DNA of 64,000 nucleotides from JACCXJ01 sp050740695 (GTDB lineage: Bacteria > Pseudomonadota > Gammaproteobacteria > JACCXJ01). Position 1 is the first letter of the stretch. Every line of letters starts with the position of its first letter. The DNA is taken from assembly GCA_050740695.1 (NCBI GenBank), contig JBOIDR010000004.1:1-64000 (forward strand). Direction: 5' to 3'. Both the position numbers and the translations under genes were made by a program. The notes under the pieces were generated by a model that saw only the letters and a list, made by a program, of their open reading frames with translations, did no database searches and had not been told where the DNA came from. Shown piece by piece: positions 52,679 through 61,675 of the stretch.

Positions 52679-54382
52679 GTGACATTCGTGCGCGTGCTGT
52701 ATCTGGAGGACAGCGAGACCGACGCGGCCCTGGTCGAGGCGCTCCTGTTAGAGGGTGGGATCGCGTGCAGCCTGACCCGCGTCGAGACCGCGGAGGCGTT
52801 TGGCGCGGCGCTCGTAGAGGGCGGGTTCCATATCATCCTCTCCGACCACACCCTGCCTTCTTACGACAGCCTCTCGGCCCTCGCGTGTGCCCGGGAGCGC
52901 TGCCCCGAGGTCCCCTTCATCTTCGTCTCCGGCACCCTGGGCGAGGAAGCGGCGATCGAGTCGCTCAAGGCCGGCGCCACCGATTACGTGCTCAAGCAAC
53001 GGCTCTCGCGGCTCGTGCCGGCGGTAGAACGGGCGCTTGCGGAAGCCGCCTGGCGCGCCGCGAGCAAGCGCCACGAGAAGCGGGTCCGTCAGCTCGCGTT
53101 CTATGACCCGATCACGGGGCTTCCCAACCGTGCGCTGCTCGAAGACCGCCTTCGGACCGCCCTCGCACGGGCGAACCGTGCCGCAGGGGGTATGGCGGTG
53201 CTATTCATGGACCTCGATCGCTTCAAGGCGGTCAACGATTCGCTGGGCCACCCGGCGGGCGATACTCTGCTGCGCGAGATCGCCGAACGGCTCGTGCGTT
53301 GCCTGCGGGAAGCCGACACCGCGGCGCGCTGGGGCGGCGACGAGTTCATTGCACTGATATTGGACCTGCCCGGAGATCGAGAGGCCGCTGCCGAAGCGGT
53401 GGCCGTGGTCATCGAAAAGGTCATCGCGGCCCTGGCCAAGCCGGCGCTGATCGAGGGCCAGGAGGTCGACGTCTCGATCAGCATCGGGGTCACCCTGTAT
53501 CCGTGGGACGGATCCAACGTCACCGATCTCATCAAACGTGCCGACACCGCCATGTATCAAGCGAAGGACCGGGGCGGGAACACCTATCAGTTCTTCGCCG
53601 AGGCCATGGACACGGCCGCGCGCGAGCGCCTGTTTCTGGACAACGAGCTACGCCGCGCGTTGCGCAGGGGTGAGCTTGCGCTCCATTATCAACCGCAGGT
53701 GCAGACGCGAGACACCCGGATCGTCGGAGCCGAGGCGCTGCTACGCTGGAAGCACCCCGAACGGGATTGGATCTCGCCCGCCAAGTTCATCCCGATCGCG
53801 GAAGAGACCGGCCAGATCCAAGTCATCGGTCGCTGGGTGATCGAGGAGGTGCTACGACAGATCAAGCACTGGATGCGACTGGGGCTTTCGGTGCCTCGAA
53901 TCGATGTCAACGTGTCTCCGCGGCAATTGACCGATCCGAGCTTCGTACATACCCTGTCGGAGTTGCTCTCGACGCACGGCCTGCCGCCGCGGTGCCTGGG
54001 TCTGGAGCTCACCGAGGGCGCAATGGTCGAGGAGCGAACGCTCGTTGCGGTAAGGGCCATCTCGCAGCTCGGCGTAGGGCTCGCCGTCGATGACTTCGGC
54101 ACCGGGTATTCGTCCTTGGGGTACCTCAGGCGTTTTCCGCTCGACAGGCTCAAGATCGATCAGTCCTTCGTGCGGGGGCTCACGGCCGGTTCCCGCGATG
54201 CCGCGTTGGTCAAGGCGATCATCGCCATGGCCAGGAGCCTGCGCTTGCGCGTCATCGCCGAGGGGGTCGAGACGGAGGCGCAGCGCGCGCTTCTATCCCG
54301 ATTCGGGTGTAGCAGGTACCAGGGCTTTCTATTCGCTCCGGCGCTCCCGGCCGAGGAGTTCGCGACACGGCTCTCGCGATGA
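52679..54382 (+). CDS. REC-GGDEF-EAL cyclic-di-GMP enzyme
   Basis: A 567-residue signalling protein. The receiver has Asp56 in IILSDHTLPSYD. The cyclase domain has FMDLDRFKAVNDSLGH and the active site WGGDEF (219-223 for GGDEF). The phosphodiesterase domain has EALLRW at 352, NVSPRQL, LELTEGAMV, DDFGTGYSSLGYLRRFPLDR and the later GVETEAQ. Key residues of both domains are intact, so synthesis and hydrolysis of cyclic-di-GMP are both possible. The GTG start has GGAGG upstream. It is last in the receptor-kinase-receiver series and gives that system an output in second-messenger control. Confidence 0.95.
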   Translation: MTFVRVLYLEDSETDAALVEALLLEGGIACSLTRVETAEAFGAALVEGGFHIILSDHTLPSYDSLSALACARERCPEVPFIFVSGTLGEEAAIESLKAGATDYVLKQRLSRLVPAVERALAEAAWRAASKRHEKRVRQLAFYDPITGLPNRALLEDRLRTALARANRAAGGMAVLFMDLDRFKAVNDSLGHPAGDTLLREIAERLVRCLREADTAARWGGDEFIALILDLPGDREAAAEAVAVVIEKVIAALAKPALIEGQEVDVSISIGVTLYPWDGSNVTDLIKRADTAMYQAKDRGGNTYQFFAEAMDTAARERLFLDNELRRALRRGELALHYQPQVQTRDTRIVGAEALLRWKHPERDWISPAKFIPIAEETGQIQVIGRWVIEEVLRQIKHWMRLGLSVPRIDVNVSPRQLTDPSFVHTLSELLSTHGLPPRCLGLELTEGAMVEERTLVAVRAISQLGVGLAVDDFGTGYSSLGYLRRFPLDRLKIDQSFVRGLTAGSRDAALVKAIIAMARSLRLRVIAEGVETEAQRALLSRFGCSRYQGFLFAPALPAEEFATRLSR

Positions 54383-54399
54383 CGGCGTAACATTTAACA

Positions 54400-54413
54400 T
54401 AATATACATTATA
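54400..54413. promoter_or_regulatory. AT-rich palindrome before the aminotransferase gene
   Basis: ATAAT-atac-ATTAT forms a small perfect inverted repeat in the 58-bp spacer after the cyclic-di-GMP gene. It may be part of a promoter or an operator. No known consensus fits clearly. Confidence 0.3.
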
Positions 54414-54440
54414 CGAACTAATCCCGACTCCTGTCTGGTC

Positions 54441-55577
54441 GTGACCCCCGCCGATCTGGCCGTCGAGTTCCCTCAACCGGAGGATCTCATCTACCTAAAC
54501 CATGCCGGGGTCTCGCCCTGGCCGCGCTGCGCCGCCCTGGCCGTTCAGCGTTTCGCAGAGGAGAACATCGTCTCCGGGCCGTTGCACTACGAGCGCTGGC
54601 TCGAGACCGAGACCAGGTTGCGGGACCAGCTTCGGTCCTTGATCAACGCCGCATCGACGGACGAGATCGCGCTCCTCAAGAACACCTCCGAGGGGCTGTC
54701 GTTCGTGGCCGGCGGCCTGTCCTGGGCCCGCGGCGACAACATCGTCACCTGTGCAGAGGAGTTCCCGAGCAACCGCATCCCCTGGCAGGCACTGGCGGAG
54801 CGCGGCGTGATCTTGCGTGAGGTCGCGCTCCCCCCAGATAGCGATCTGGAATCGGCGCTCGGGGCCGCCTGCGATCGGCACACACGGCTCCTCACCATCA
54901 GCTCCGTGCAGTTCGCAAGCGGATTCCGCGTCGATCTCGACGCGCTCGGGGTGTTCTGCCGGGCGCGCGGGATCCTGTTCTGTATCGATGCCATCCAGGG
55001 CCTCGGGGCTTTGCCTCTGGATGTCGCGACCTGTCACGCGGACTTCGTAGTAGCCGATGCCCACAAGTGGCTGCTCGGACCCGAGGGCATCGCGCTCTTC
55101 TATGTCGCCGAACGCGTCTGGGACCGGCTGAGGCCCAGCGAGTACGGTTGGCACATGACGGCCCGTCCCGGTAACTACGACAGCAAGACCTGGCGTGTCG
55201 CCGACACCGCCAAGCGCTTTGAGTGCGGCAGCCCGAACCTATTGGGTACCCACGCCTTCTCGGCGAGCCTATCGCTGATCCAGGAGCTGGGGATCGCGGC
55301 CATCAGTAGAGCGGTTATCAATAACACAAGCTATCTGTTGGATCAGCTTACAAATAATCTCGGCGCCACTGTGCTGAGCCCAGGCGCAGAGCGGCGCTTG
55401 TCCGGCATCGTGAGCTTCCGCCCCCGAGACGGGGAGGTCGCGACCTTGCACCGCAGGCTCCGCCAACACGGGGTCGTCTGTGCGGTGCGGGGGGGCGCCA
55501 TCCGCTGGTCTCCGCACTTCTACACCCCGCGTCGCAAGCTTGATCGGGCACTGGCGCTCCTCGCCGCCCCCCGCTGA
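54441..55577 (+). CDS. Class V aminotransferase / cysteine desulfurase-like enzyme
   Basis: A PLP-dependent enzyme of 378 residues with fold type I. IYLNHAGVSPWPRCAALAV is the family start, LLKNTSEGLSFVAGGL binds the phosphate, CIDAIQGLGALPLDV has the PLP-binding Asp, and VADAHKWLLGPEGIAL supplies the catalytic Lys. The C-terminal small domain follows with SGIVSFRP. No cysteine loop typical of IscS/SufS is visible, so it is more like isopenicillin N epimerase or a kynureninase-type aminotransferase. Its substrate is unknown. The GTG at 54441 is used because the frame upstream overlaps the cyclic-di-GMP gene. Confidence 0.88.
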   Translation: MTPADLAVEFPQPEDLIYLNHAGVSPWPRCAALAVQRFAEENIVSGPLHYERWLETETRLRDQLRSLINAASTDEIALLKNTSEGLSFVAGGLSWARGDNIVTCAEEFPSNRIPWQALAERGVILREVALPPDSDLESALGAACDRHTRLLTISSVQFASGFRVDLDALGVFCRARGILFCIDAIQGLGALPLDVATCHADFVVADAHKWLLGPEGIALFYVAERVWDRLRPSEYGWHMTARPGNYDSKTWRVADTAKRFECGSPNLLGTHAFSASLSLIQELGIAAISRAVINNTSYLLDQLTNNLGATVLSPGAERRLSGIVSFRPRDGEVATLHRRLRQHGVVCAVRGGAIRWSPHFYTPRRKLDRALALLAAPR

Positions 55578-55799
55578 TCCCCGGCAGCCCCCCTCCCCCA
55601 CCTTCCGGATCGCCTACCCGGCACGGGTTTATTATCCCGAGACGTGGTTCTAAGATAGGAAGAGGCAGGGAACTTTCGGATAAGCCCGAAACGCGTTGGC
55701 GCGGGCGCATTCAAGAAACTTGCGACCTGGGCGGGCAAGGTACGGGGGATTGGTATAGGATAGGGGCACAGGAAGACAGTCGATCCCTAGGGAGCTCTC

Positions 55800-57749
55800 A
55801 TGACCGGGAACCACATGACCAACGATTCGCAGGCGCGGTTCATCGATTCGCTGACCGCGTTTACGAAGGAACATCAGGCGCGGCACTGGGAAGGTTCGTT
55901 CGCGGCTTTCCTTGGCGAGATCTTGCCGCAACACCCTCTCGGCCTCACGCGCAACAGTCACCAGTACGTCTGGGAGATGCTGCGTCGGGCCGGTCTCAAT
56001 GGCGGTGAGGAGGACACAGAGCCCAAGCAGCGCGGCCTGTTCGCCGACGAGTTGTTCGGGATCGACGATGCCCTGGAGCGCGCTGTCGACTACTTCAAGG
56101 CCGCGAGCGCGGGCTCCGAGGTCGGGCGCAGGCTGTTGCTCCTGCTCGGCCCGCCCTCCGGTGGCAAGTCCACGATGGTGATCCTCTTGAAGCGCGGCCT
56201 GGAAGAATACTCCCACACGGACGACGGTGCCCTGTATGCGATTAGGGGCTGCCCGACCAGCGAGAACCCACTGCACCTCGTACCCCACACCCTGCGCGGC
56301 AACTTCCGCGAGACCTACGGCGTCGAGATCGCCGGGCAGGTGTGTCCTTACTGCCGCATGCGCTTGGAGGAGGAGTTCAGCGGCGATTTCATGCGGTTCC
56401 CCGTGCATCGCATCTTTATCTCCGAGGCCGGACGCAGCGGGATCGGCACCTATGCGCCGCATGATCCCACCACCGCCGACATCGCCGATCTGGTCGGGTC
56501 CGTGGACCTCTCGAAGGTGAGCAAATACGGCGATGAAGGCGATCCCAGGGCCTGGTCGTGGTCGGGGGCGGTCTATGCCGCGAGCCGCGGGGTGCTCGAG
56601 ATGATCGAGATCCTCAAGGTCAAGCGCGAGTTCCTGTATCTGCTCTTGACCTTGACCCAGGAAAAGAACGTCAAGGTGTCGCGCTTCCCGCTCATCTACC
56701 TCGACGAGACGATCCTGGCACACACCAACCTCGCCGAGTTCCACAAGTTCCTGCAAGAGCGCGAGAACGAGGCCCTCTTGGATCGCATGGTCATCATCAA
56801 GGTGCCCTACACCCTGTCTTACAAGGACGAGGCGCGCATCTACACCAAGCTCATCTCGGCCACACCCAACTTCCGCGAGGTCCACCTCGATCCGCACGCG
56901 CTGCAGGTCGCGGCCGTGTTCGCGGTCCTGACAAGAGTCCACAAGTCGGAGCGCGAGGGGCTCGATCTGACTAAGAAGGTGTCGCTGTACGCCGGCGATG
57001 ACGTCGAGGGGGTGAGCCCCTCGGAGGTCGACCGGATCCGCGGTGAGTCACCCGAGGAAGGGATGTCGGGGGTGAGCCCGCGGTTCGTGATCAATGCCCT
57101 GTCCAAGGCCATCAGCAAGAGCGAGGCACGGAGCCTGACCACCATGGAGGTGCTGCTCGCGCTCAAGGACGCCATCGACTCCGATGCGCGCATGGACGCC
57201 AAGCAGAAGCGCCAATGGCTGGACTACCTGGTGATCGCCCGCAAGGACTTCTACAATCGCTGGGTTAAGGAAGACGTCCATAAGGCCCTGTTCGCCTCCT
57301 TCGAGCAGGAGGCGCAGGGCCTGCTCGAGAAGTACCTCGACGAGGTGGAGGCGGCCCTGGACCATCGCGAGATGGTCGATCCCATCACCGGCGAGCGGCG
57401 ACCACCCGACGAGCGTTTCAAGCGCGCGGTCGAAGAGAAGATCAATATCTCGGAGTCGGGCAAGGTGTCGTTCCGCCAGGAGGTGGTGCGCAAGGCGATG
57501 GTGGCCTACAAGCAGGGCGAGAAATTCACCCTCGATTCGCACGCGCGCCTGCACCAGGCCATCGAGCAGTACCTGTTCGAGGAGCGCCGCGATGTGCTCC
57601 GGCTCGTGACCTCGACGACCCGTCCCGACGAGGAGGCACGCCAGAAGATCTCGGCGGTGCAGCGCCGGCTCGCGGAAGAATACGGCTATGATGAGCACAG
57701 TGCCAAGGAGGCGTTGAATTATGTCACTACCCTGCTGTCTCAAGAATAA
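55800..57749 (+). CDS. prkA: PrkA serine protein kinase
   Basis: PrkA (YeaG) is an AAA+-like protein with kinase activity linked to nitrogen starvation and sporulation stress. The 649-residue protein has Walker A GPPSGGKST at 117-125, Walker B near FPLIYLDETILAHTN, and typical segments RGCPTSENPLHLVP, AGQVCPYCRMRLEEEF and RFVINALSKAI. The C-terminal domain resembles the protein kinase fold. The ATG at 55800 follows AGGGAG. It is the first of the PrkA-YeaH-SpoVR set, a conserved trio. The 220-bp spacer before it has TTCTAAGATAGG, which could be an RpoS-type -10 region. Confidence 0.95.
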   Translation: MTGNHMTNDSQARFIDSLTAFTKEHQARHWEGSFAAFLGEILPQHPLGLTRNSHQYVWEMLRRAGLNGGEEDTEPKQRGLFADELFGIDDALERAVDYFKAASAGSEVGRRLLLLLGPPSGGKSTMVILLKRGLEEYSHTDDGALYAIRGCPTSENPLHLVPHTLRGNFRETYGVEIAGQVCPYCRMRLEEEFSGDFMRFPVHRIFISEAGRSGIGTYAPHDPTTADIADLVGSVDLSKVSKYGDEGDPRAWSWSGAVYAASRGVLEMIEILKVKREFLYLLLTLTQEKNVKVSRFPLIYLDETILAHTNLAEFHKFLQERENEALLDRMVIIKVPYTLSYKDEARIYTKLISATPNFREVHLDPHALQVAAVFAVLTRVHKSEREGLDLTKKVSLYAGDDVEGVSPSEVDRIRGESPEEGMSGVSPRFVINALSKAISKSEARSLTTMEVLLALKDAIDSDARMDAKQKRQWLDYLVIARKDFYNRWVKEDVHKALFASFEQEAQGLLEKYLDEVEAALDHREMVDPITGERRPPDERFKRAVEEKINISESGKVSFRQEVVRKAMVAYKQGEKFTLDSHARLHQAIEQYLFEERRDVLRLVTSTTRPDEEARQKISAVQRRLAEEYGYDEHSAKEALNYVTTLLSQE

Positions 57750-57936
57750 AAAAGGAGAACGACCCGAGTTCCTGTGTGAACAACCAAAAGCTCGTGAGGC
57801 GGGATCGGAGACCGGTGGGCGCAAACAATGGCGGACCTGACATCGGTGCGCCATTACATCCATCGCCATTGCATCGATTCGTAATTCGTAAGGCGTATAA
57901 TTCGACGGGATGAGGTAAGCGAAGGCGCATGGGCCG

Positions 57937-59121
57937 ATGAACCCGAGTGACAAGGACAAACAGTCGCACGACCCCAAAGAGGCCGATTGGTACGATCTCT
58001 TTTCTCGCGGGGCACGCGATTGGCTGCGCCACAACGATAAGGTTCGGGACAGCGTCAAGGAACATCTCCCCGAGCTCGTCGCCAACTCCGATGTCATCTC
58101 GCGTCCCGACAACCGCACGGTGCAGGTCCCGGTGCGCTTCCTCGAGCACTACCGCTTTCGTTTGCGCGATCCGGAGGCGCAGCAATCCGTCGGTCAGGGC
58201 AAGCCCGGCCAGGTGAAACCGGGTGACGTGCTGCGACCGGGTCAGGCGCCCCTGGATCCCAGGGACCGCGGCGGCGGGTCCGAAATAGGCGGATTCGAGC
58301 TGGTCCTTGAGCTCAAGATCGACGACATCGTCGATTGGCTGTGGGAGGAGCTGGAGCTACCGAACCTCGAAGCCCGGCCGGGCGACGCGCTGGTCGATGA
58401 GCAATACGTGCGCGAGGGTTGGGACCGACGCGGCGTGCGTTCGCGGCTCGATCGGCGCCGTACCCTGAAAGAGGCCATCAAGCGCCGCTCGGTCCAGCAC
58501 GACGGGCCGGAGTTCTCGAACGAGGATCTCCGCTTTCGCCAGCTCGCGCGGCGCCGCCGCCCGGCGACCCGCGCCGTGATCTTCTTCCTGCTCGATGCCT
58601 CCTCCAGCATGGAGGAAGCAGACCGCAAGCTCGCCAAGACCTTCTTCTTCTGGGCCTTGCAGGGACTCAGGCGCCAGTACCACGAGATCAACACGGTGTT
58701 CATCGCCCACACGGCCATGGCCTGGGAGTTCTCCGAGGCGGAGTTCTTCCGCGTCACGGCCCAGGGCGGCACCCAGGCCTCGAGCGCCTTCACCCTGGCG
58801 CTCGACATCTTGCACGAACGCTTTAGCCCCGCTCGCTACAACGCCTATCTGTTCTACGCCTCGGATGGCGATAACTTCATCGAAGATCGGGAGTCTACCG
58901 CGGCGGCGTTACAGCAACTGGGCGCCCTGCTCAACTTCATCGGCTACGTGGAGATCAGCCACGCCGCCAGCGAGGCCCTCGATACGCAGATGGGCGCCCT
59001 GTTCCACGACCTCGCCACCGTCGACCTCCCCATCGACAGCTTTCCCCTGCAGAGCCATGAGGACATCTGGCCCAGCATCCGCCGATTCTTCAAACAGCAG
59101 GCGGGTGCCGAGGCCGCCTGA
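57937..59121 (+). CDS. yeaH: YeaH/YhbH family protein (DUF444)
   Basis: A 394-residue protein with a von Willebrand A-like C-terminal half. The family hallmark VIFFLLDASSSMEEADRKLA holds the metal-binding DxSxS-type motif, and FIAHTAMAWEFSE and GGTQASSAF complete the site. The N-terminal half is charged and includes DNRTVQVPVRFLEHYRFRLR. It is the second member of the PrkA-YeaH-SpoVR trio, and its product is thought to work with PrkA in stress adaptation. It starts 187 bp after prkA and ends three bases before the SpoVR gene. Confidence 0.94.
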   Translation: MNPSDKDKQSHDPKEADWYDLFSRGARDWLRHNDKVRDSVKEHLPELVANSDVISRPDNRTVQVPVRFLEHYRFRLRDPEAQQSVGQGKPGQVKPGDVLRPGQAPLDPRDRGGGSEIGGFELVLELKIDDIVDWLWEELELPNLEARPGDALVDEQYVREGWDRRGVRSRLDRRRTLKEAIKRRSVQHDGPEFSNEDLRFRQLARRRRPATRAVIFFLLDASSSMEEADRKLAKTFFFWALQGLRRQYHEINTVFIAHTAMAWEFSEAEFFRVTAQGGTQASSAFTLALDILHERFSPARYNAYLFYASDGDNFIEDRESTAAALQQLGALLNFIGYVEISHAASEALDTQMGALFHDLATVDLPIDSFPLQSHEDIWPSIRRFFKQQAGAEAA

Positions 59122-59124
59122 ACG

Positions 59125-60501
59125 ATGCAAAGGGCCGCCGACACCTATCGCGCTCCCATCGAGGCCATGGCCCGCGACCTCGGGCTCGATTTCTATGAGG
59201 TCGATTTCGAGGTGGTCCCCCCGAGCTTCATGATGGAGGTGGCGGTCTACGGCCTGCCGGTGCGCATGCCGCACTGGTCCTTCGGGGTGCGCTACATCTA
59301 TCAACTGGTCCAACACCGCATGGGCCATTCCAAGATCTTCGAAGTGGTGTTCCCGGGTAATCCCGGACGGGCCTATCTGGCCAACACCAACAGCCTGCAG
59401 GAAAACACCCTGGTCATCGCCCACGTCCTAGGCCACGCGGACTTCTCGAAGAACAACCTGCTGTTCAAGCGCGCTCAGGAACAAGTCGGTTTTCACGTGG
59501 TGGAGCAGGCCGCCGCTCACGCCCATCAGATCGAGAACGCCATCGCCGAGCACGGCCAGAACCGCGTCGAGGCGGTCTTGGATGCCGCCCTGGCCCTGGA
59601 GCAGCACATCGACGATGATCAGCTATTGGCACGACCGCGCTACCCCGACAAACCAAAGGCTCGGGAGCCACGTACGATCGAGGGCTTTCGCAAGCGCTTC
59701 AAGACCCTGCCGGGGGAGGCTGAGCCGCCAGCGATGGCCCGCGAGCACGCGCGCGTTTCAATCCCGCCGCACCCGGAGTCCGATCTCCTGTGGTTCATCG
59801 CCCACTACGCGCCCGAGATGGAGGACTGGGAGCGCGATATCTTCCTGGCCGTACGCGAGGAATCGTATTATTTCCATCCTGTATTCGCCTGCCACATCAT
59901 GAACGAGGGCTGGGCCTCGTATTGGCACGCGCGGCTGTTACGGGAGGCCGGCTTCCTGCCCAATCATGTCTATCTCGACGCCTTGAAGGCGCATTCCGAC
60001 GTGGTGAGGCCGTTTGCCGGGGATCGCGAGATCGCGCTCTCCGTCAACCCCTACCACCTGGGATTCGCGCTGTGGGAGAAGATCATCGAGGACCATGCCC
60101 TCGACACGGCACGCCGCATCATGCGCGAAGAAGACGATTGCAGTTTCCTGCACAATTATCTGGACGCGGAGCTGGCCCGTGAGCTCGGGCTGTTCCGCTT
60201 CCAGGCCAGGCGCAACGGCGAGATCAAGGTCGGTGACTGGGACATCGACGCGCTGCATGAAGAGCTCCTGGCCCCACGCTATCACTTCGGTGCGCCGCGC
60301 ATCTCGGTGGTGTCCCTCGACAACGCCGGCAGCCTGGAACTGAGCCAGGACCATGGCGGCGACCGGCGCGGCCTCGACATCGAGCATGCCCGCAGGGTCC
60401 TCGAATACATCCATCGGGTGTGGCGACGACCGGTGATGATGCGGACCATCGATACGCGTGACCGGGAGACGGTGATCAAAGTGGGGACGTCCTTGCACTG
60501 A
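59125..60501 (+). CDS. spoVR: SpoVR-family protein
   Basis: SpoVR proteins occur in spore formers and in many Proteobacteria (YcgB). The role is not defined biochemically. The 458-residue protein shows YEVDFEVVPPSFMMEVAVYG, LPVRMPHWSFGVRY, HVLGHADFSKNN and GWASYWHARLLREAGF, all family hallmarks. Many conserved His and Glu residues suggest metal binding. It is slightly shorter than E. coli YcgB (about 510). It lies three bases after yeaH and is the third gene of the trio, so the three are probably one transcript. Confidence 0.95.
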   Translation: MQRAADTYRAPIEAMARDLGLDFYEVDFEVVPPSFMMEVAVYGLPVRMPHWSFGVRYIYQLVQHRMGHSKIFEVVFPGNPGRAYLANTNSLQENTLVIAHVLGHADFSKNNLLFKRAQEQVGFHVVEQAAAHAHQIENAIAEHGQNRVEAVLDAALALEQHIDDDQLLARPRYPDKPKAREPRTIEGFRKRFKTLPGEAEPPAMAREHARVSIPPHPESDLLWFIAHYAPEMEDWERDIFLAVREESYYFHPVFACHIMNEGWASYWHARLLREAGFLPNHVYLDALKAHSDVVRPFAGDREIALSVNPYHLGFALWEKIIEDHALDTARRIMREEDDCSFLHNYLDAELARELGLFRFQARRNGEIKVGDWDIDALHEELLAPRYHFGAPRISVVSLDNAGSLELSQDHGGDRRGLDIEHARRVLEYIHRVWRRPVMMRTIDTRDRETVIKVGTSLH

Positions 60502-60598
60502 TCCCCCCTTTCGGGTGGATTGACGGGCGCGACAGGATCGCGTCAGATCACCATTCGGTACTACCAGGGAAATCGGTCTGTCACTCGAACGGCATTGC

Positions 60599-61675
60599 GT
60601 GGTGCTCGTCGGTACTCAGAAGGGTCTGTTCTGCTTTCGCTCCGATCGCGATCGGCGGCGATGGTCGATCCAGGGGCCCCGGATCGCCGGCTACGAGGTG
60701 TCCCATGCCTGGCTCGACCCACGTCTGCCGCGACGCGGGTATGCTGCGGCTAACCACCCGATCTGGGGGGCTCACGTCCATCGCAGCGACGACGGCGGGC
60801 GGAGCTGGAAGACCCTCGATCGCGCCCCCTGCCATGCGCCCGGTCGCCAGGGATCCTCCCTCGATGCCATCTGGTTCCTGGCGCCGGGACCTCGGGATGC
60901 GCCGGGGATGATGTATGCCGGCATCGATCCGCCGGGTCTCTTCGTGAGCACGGACCACGGGGAGCGCTTCGAGCCCGTGGGGGGGTTGAACGATCACCCG
61001 ACGCGCCCGACCTGGGAGCCGGCACGCGGGGGATTCGCGGTCCATTCGATCTACGTGGACCCCGCCGATCCGCACCGCATCTATGCCGCGGTCTCGGCCG
61101 GTGGCGCGTTCCGCTCCGACGATCGTGGCATGAGCTTCCGTCCCATCAACCGCGGCGTACGGGCGCACAACCTCCCGAGCCCCTGTCCCGAGACCGGCCA
61201 TAACATCCACCGTCTGCTCATGCACCCGGCCCACCCCGAGCGCCTCTACCGGCAGTGCTACAACGGCACCTATCGCAGCGACGACCGGGGCGAAAGCTGG
61301 ACCGAGATCACCGCGGGCCTCCCGAGCGACTTCGGTTACGCGATCGCCGCCTCTCCCTCCGATCCCGACAGCGTATTCGTGATCCCGGAGGAGAGCCAGC
61401 ACATGCGCACCACGGTTGGACACAAGCTGCGCGTCTATCGCAGCCGTGATGGGGGACGGAGCTGGGAGCCACAGACCCGGGGGCTTCCGCAGGAGCACGT
61501 CTACATCACCGTTCTGAGAGAGGCACTGGCCACCGACGGCCTCGACCCCTGCGGCGTTTACTTCGGCACCTCCAGCGGCCATCTGTTCGCGAGCCGCGAT
61601 CTGGGTACGCATTGGGAGCTGCTCGCGAGCTTTCTGCCGCGGATCCTGTCCGTGCAGGTCGGTGTCTGTGAGTGA
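60599..61675 (+). CDS. Asp-box repeat beta-propeller protein (sialidase-like)
   Basis: The 358-residue protein carries at least six Asp-box motifs (SxDxGxxW/F): RSDDGGRSW, STDHGERF, RSDDRGMSF, RSDDRGESW, RSRDGGRSW and ASRDLGTHW. These turns are typical of six-bladed propellers in sialidases, Vps10 domains and photosystem II assembly factors. Catalytic residues of sialidases (the FRIP Arg and the Tyr-Glu pair) are not evident, so glycosidase activity is doubtful. There is no signal peptide, which also argues against a secreted sialidase. It overlaps yqeC by 14 bases, so the two are cotranslated. The GTG at 60599 is the chosen start. Confidence 0.8.
   Translation: MVLVGTQKGLFCFRSDRDRRRWSIQGPRIAGYEVSHAWLDPRLPRRGYAAANHPIWGAHVHRSDDGGRSWKTLDRAPCHAPGRQGSSLDAIWFLAPGPRDAPGMMYAGIDPPGLFVSTDHGERFEPVGGLNDHPTRPTWEPARGGFAVHSIYVDPADPHRIYAAVSAGGAFRSDDRGMSFRPINRGVRAHNLPSPCPETGHNIHRLLMHPAHPERLYRQCYNGTYRSDDRGESWTEITAGLPSDFGYAIAASPSDPDSVFVIPEESQHMRTTVGHKLRVYRSRDGGRSWEPQTRGLPQEHVYITVLREALATDGLDPCGVYFGTSSGHLFASRDLGTHWELLASFLPRILSVQVGVCE

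Noticed and set aside
60599..61675. True secreted sialidase
   Set aside because: Asp-boxes are clear, but the catalytic Arg triad and Tyr/Glu pair are not evident, and there is no signal peptide.
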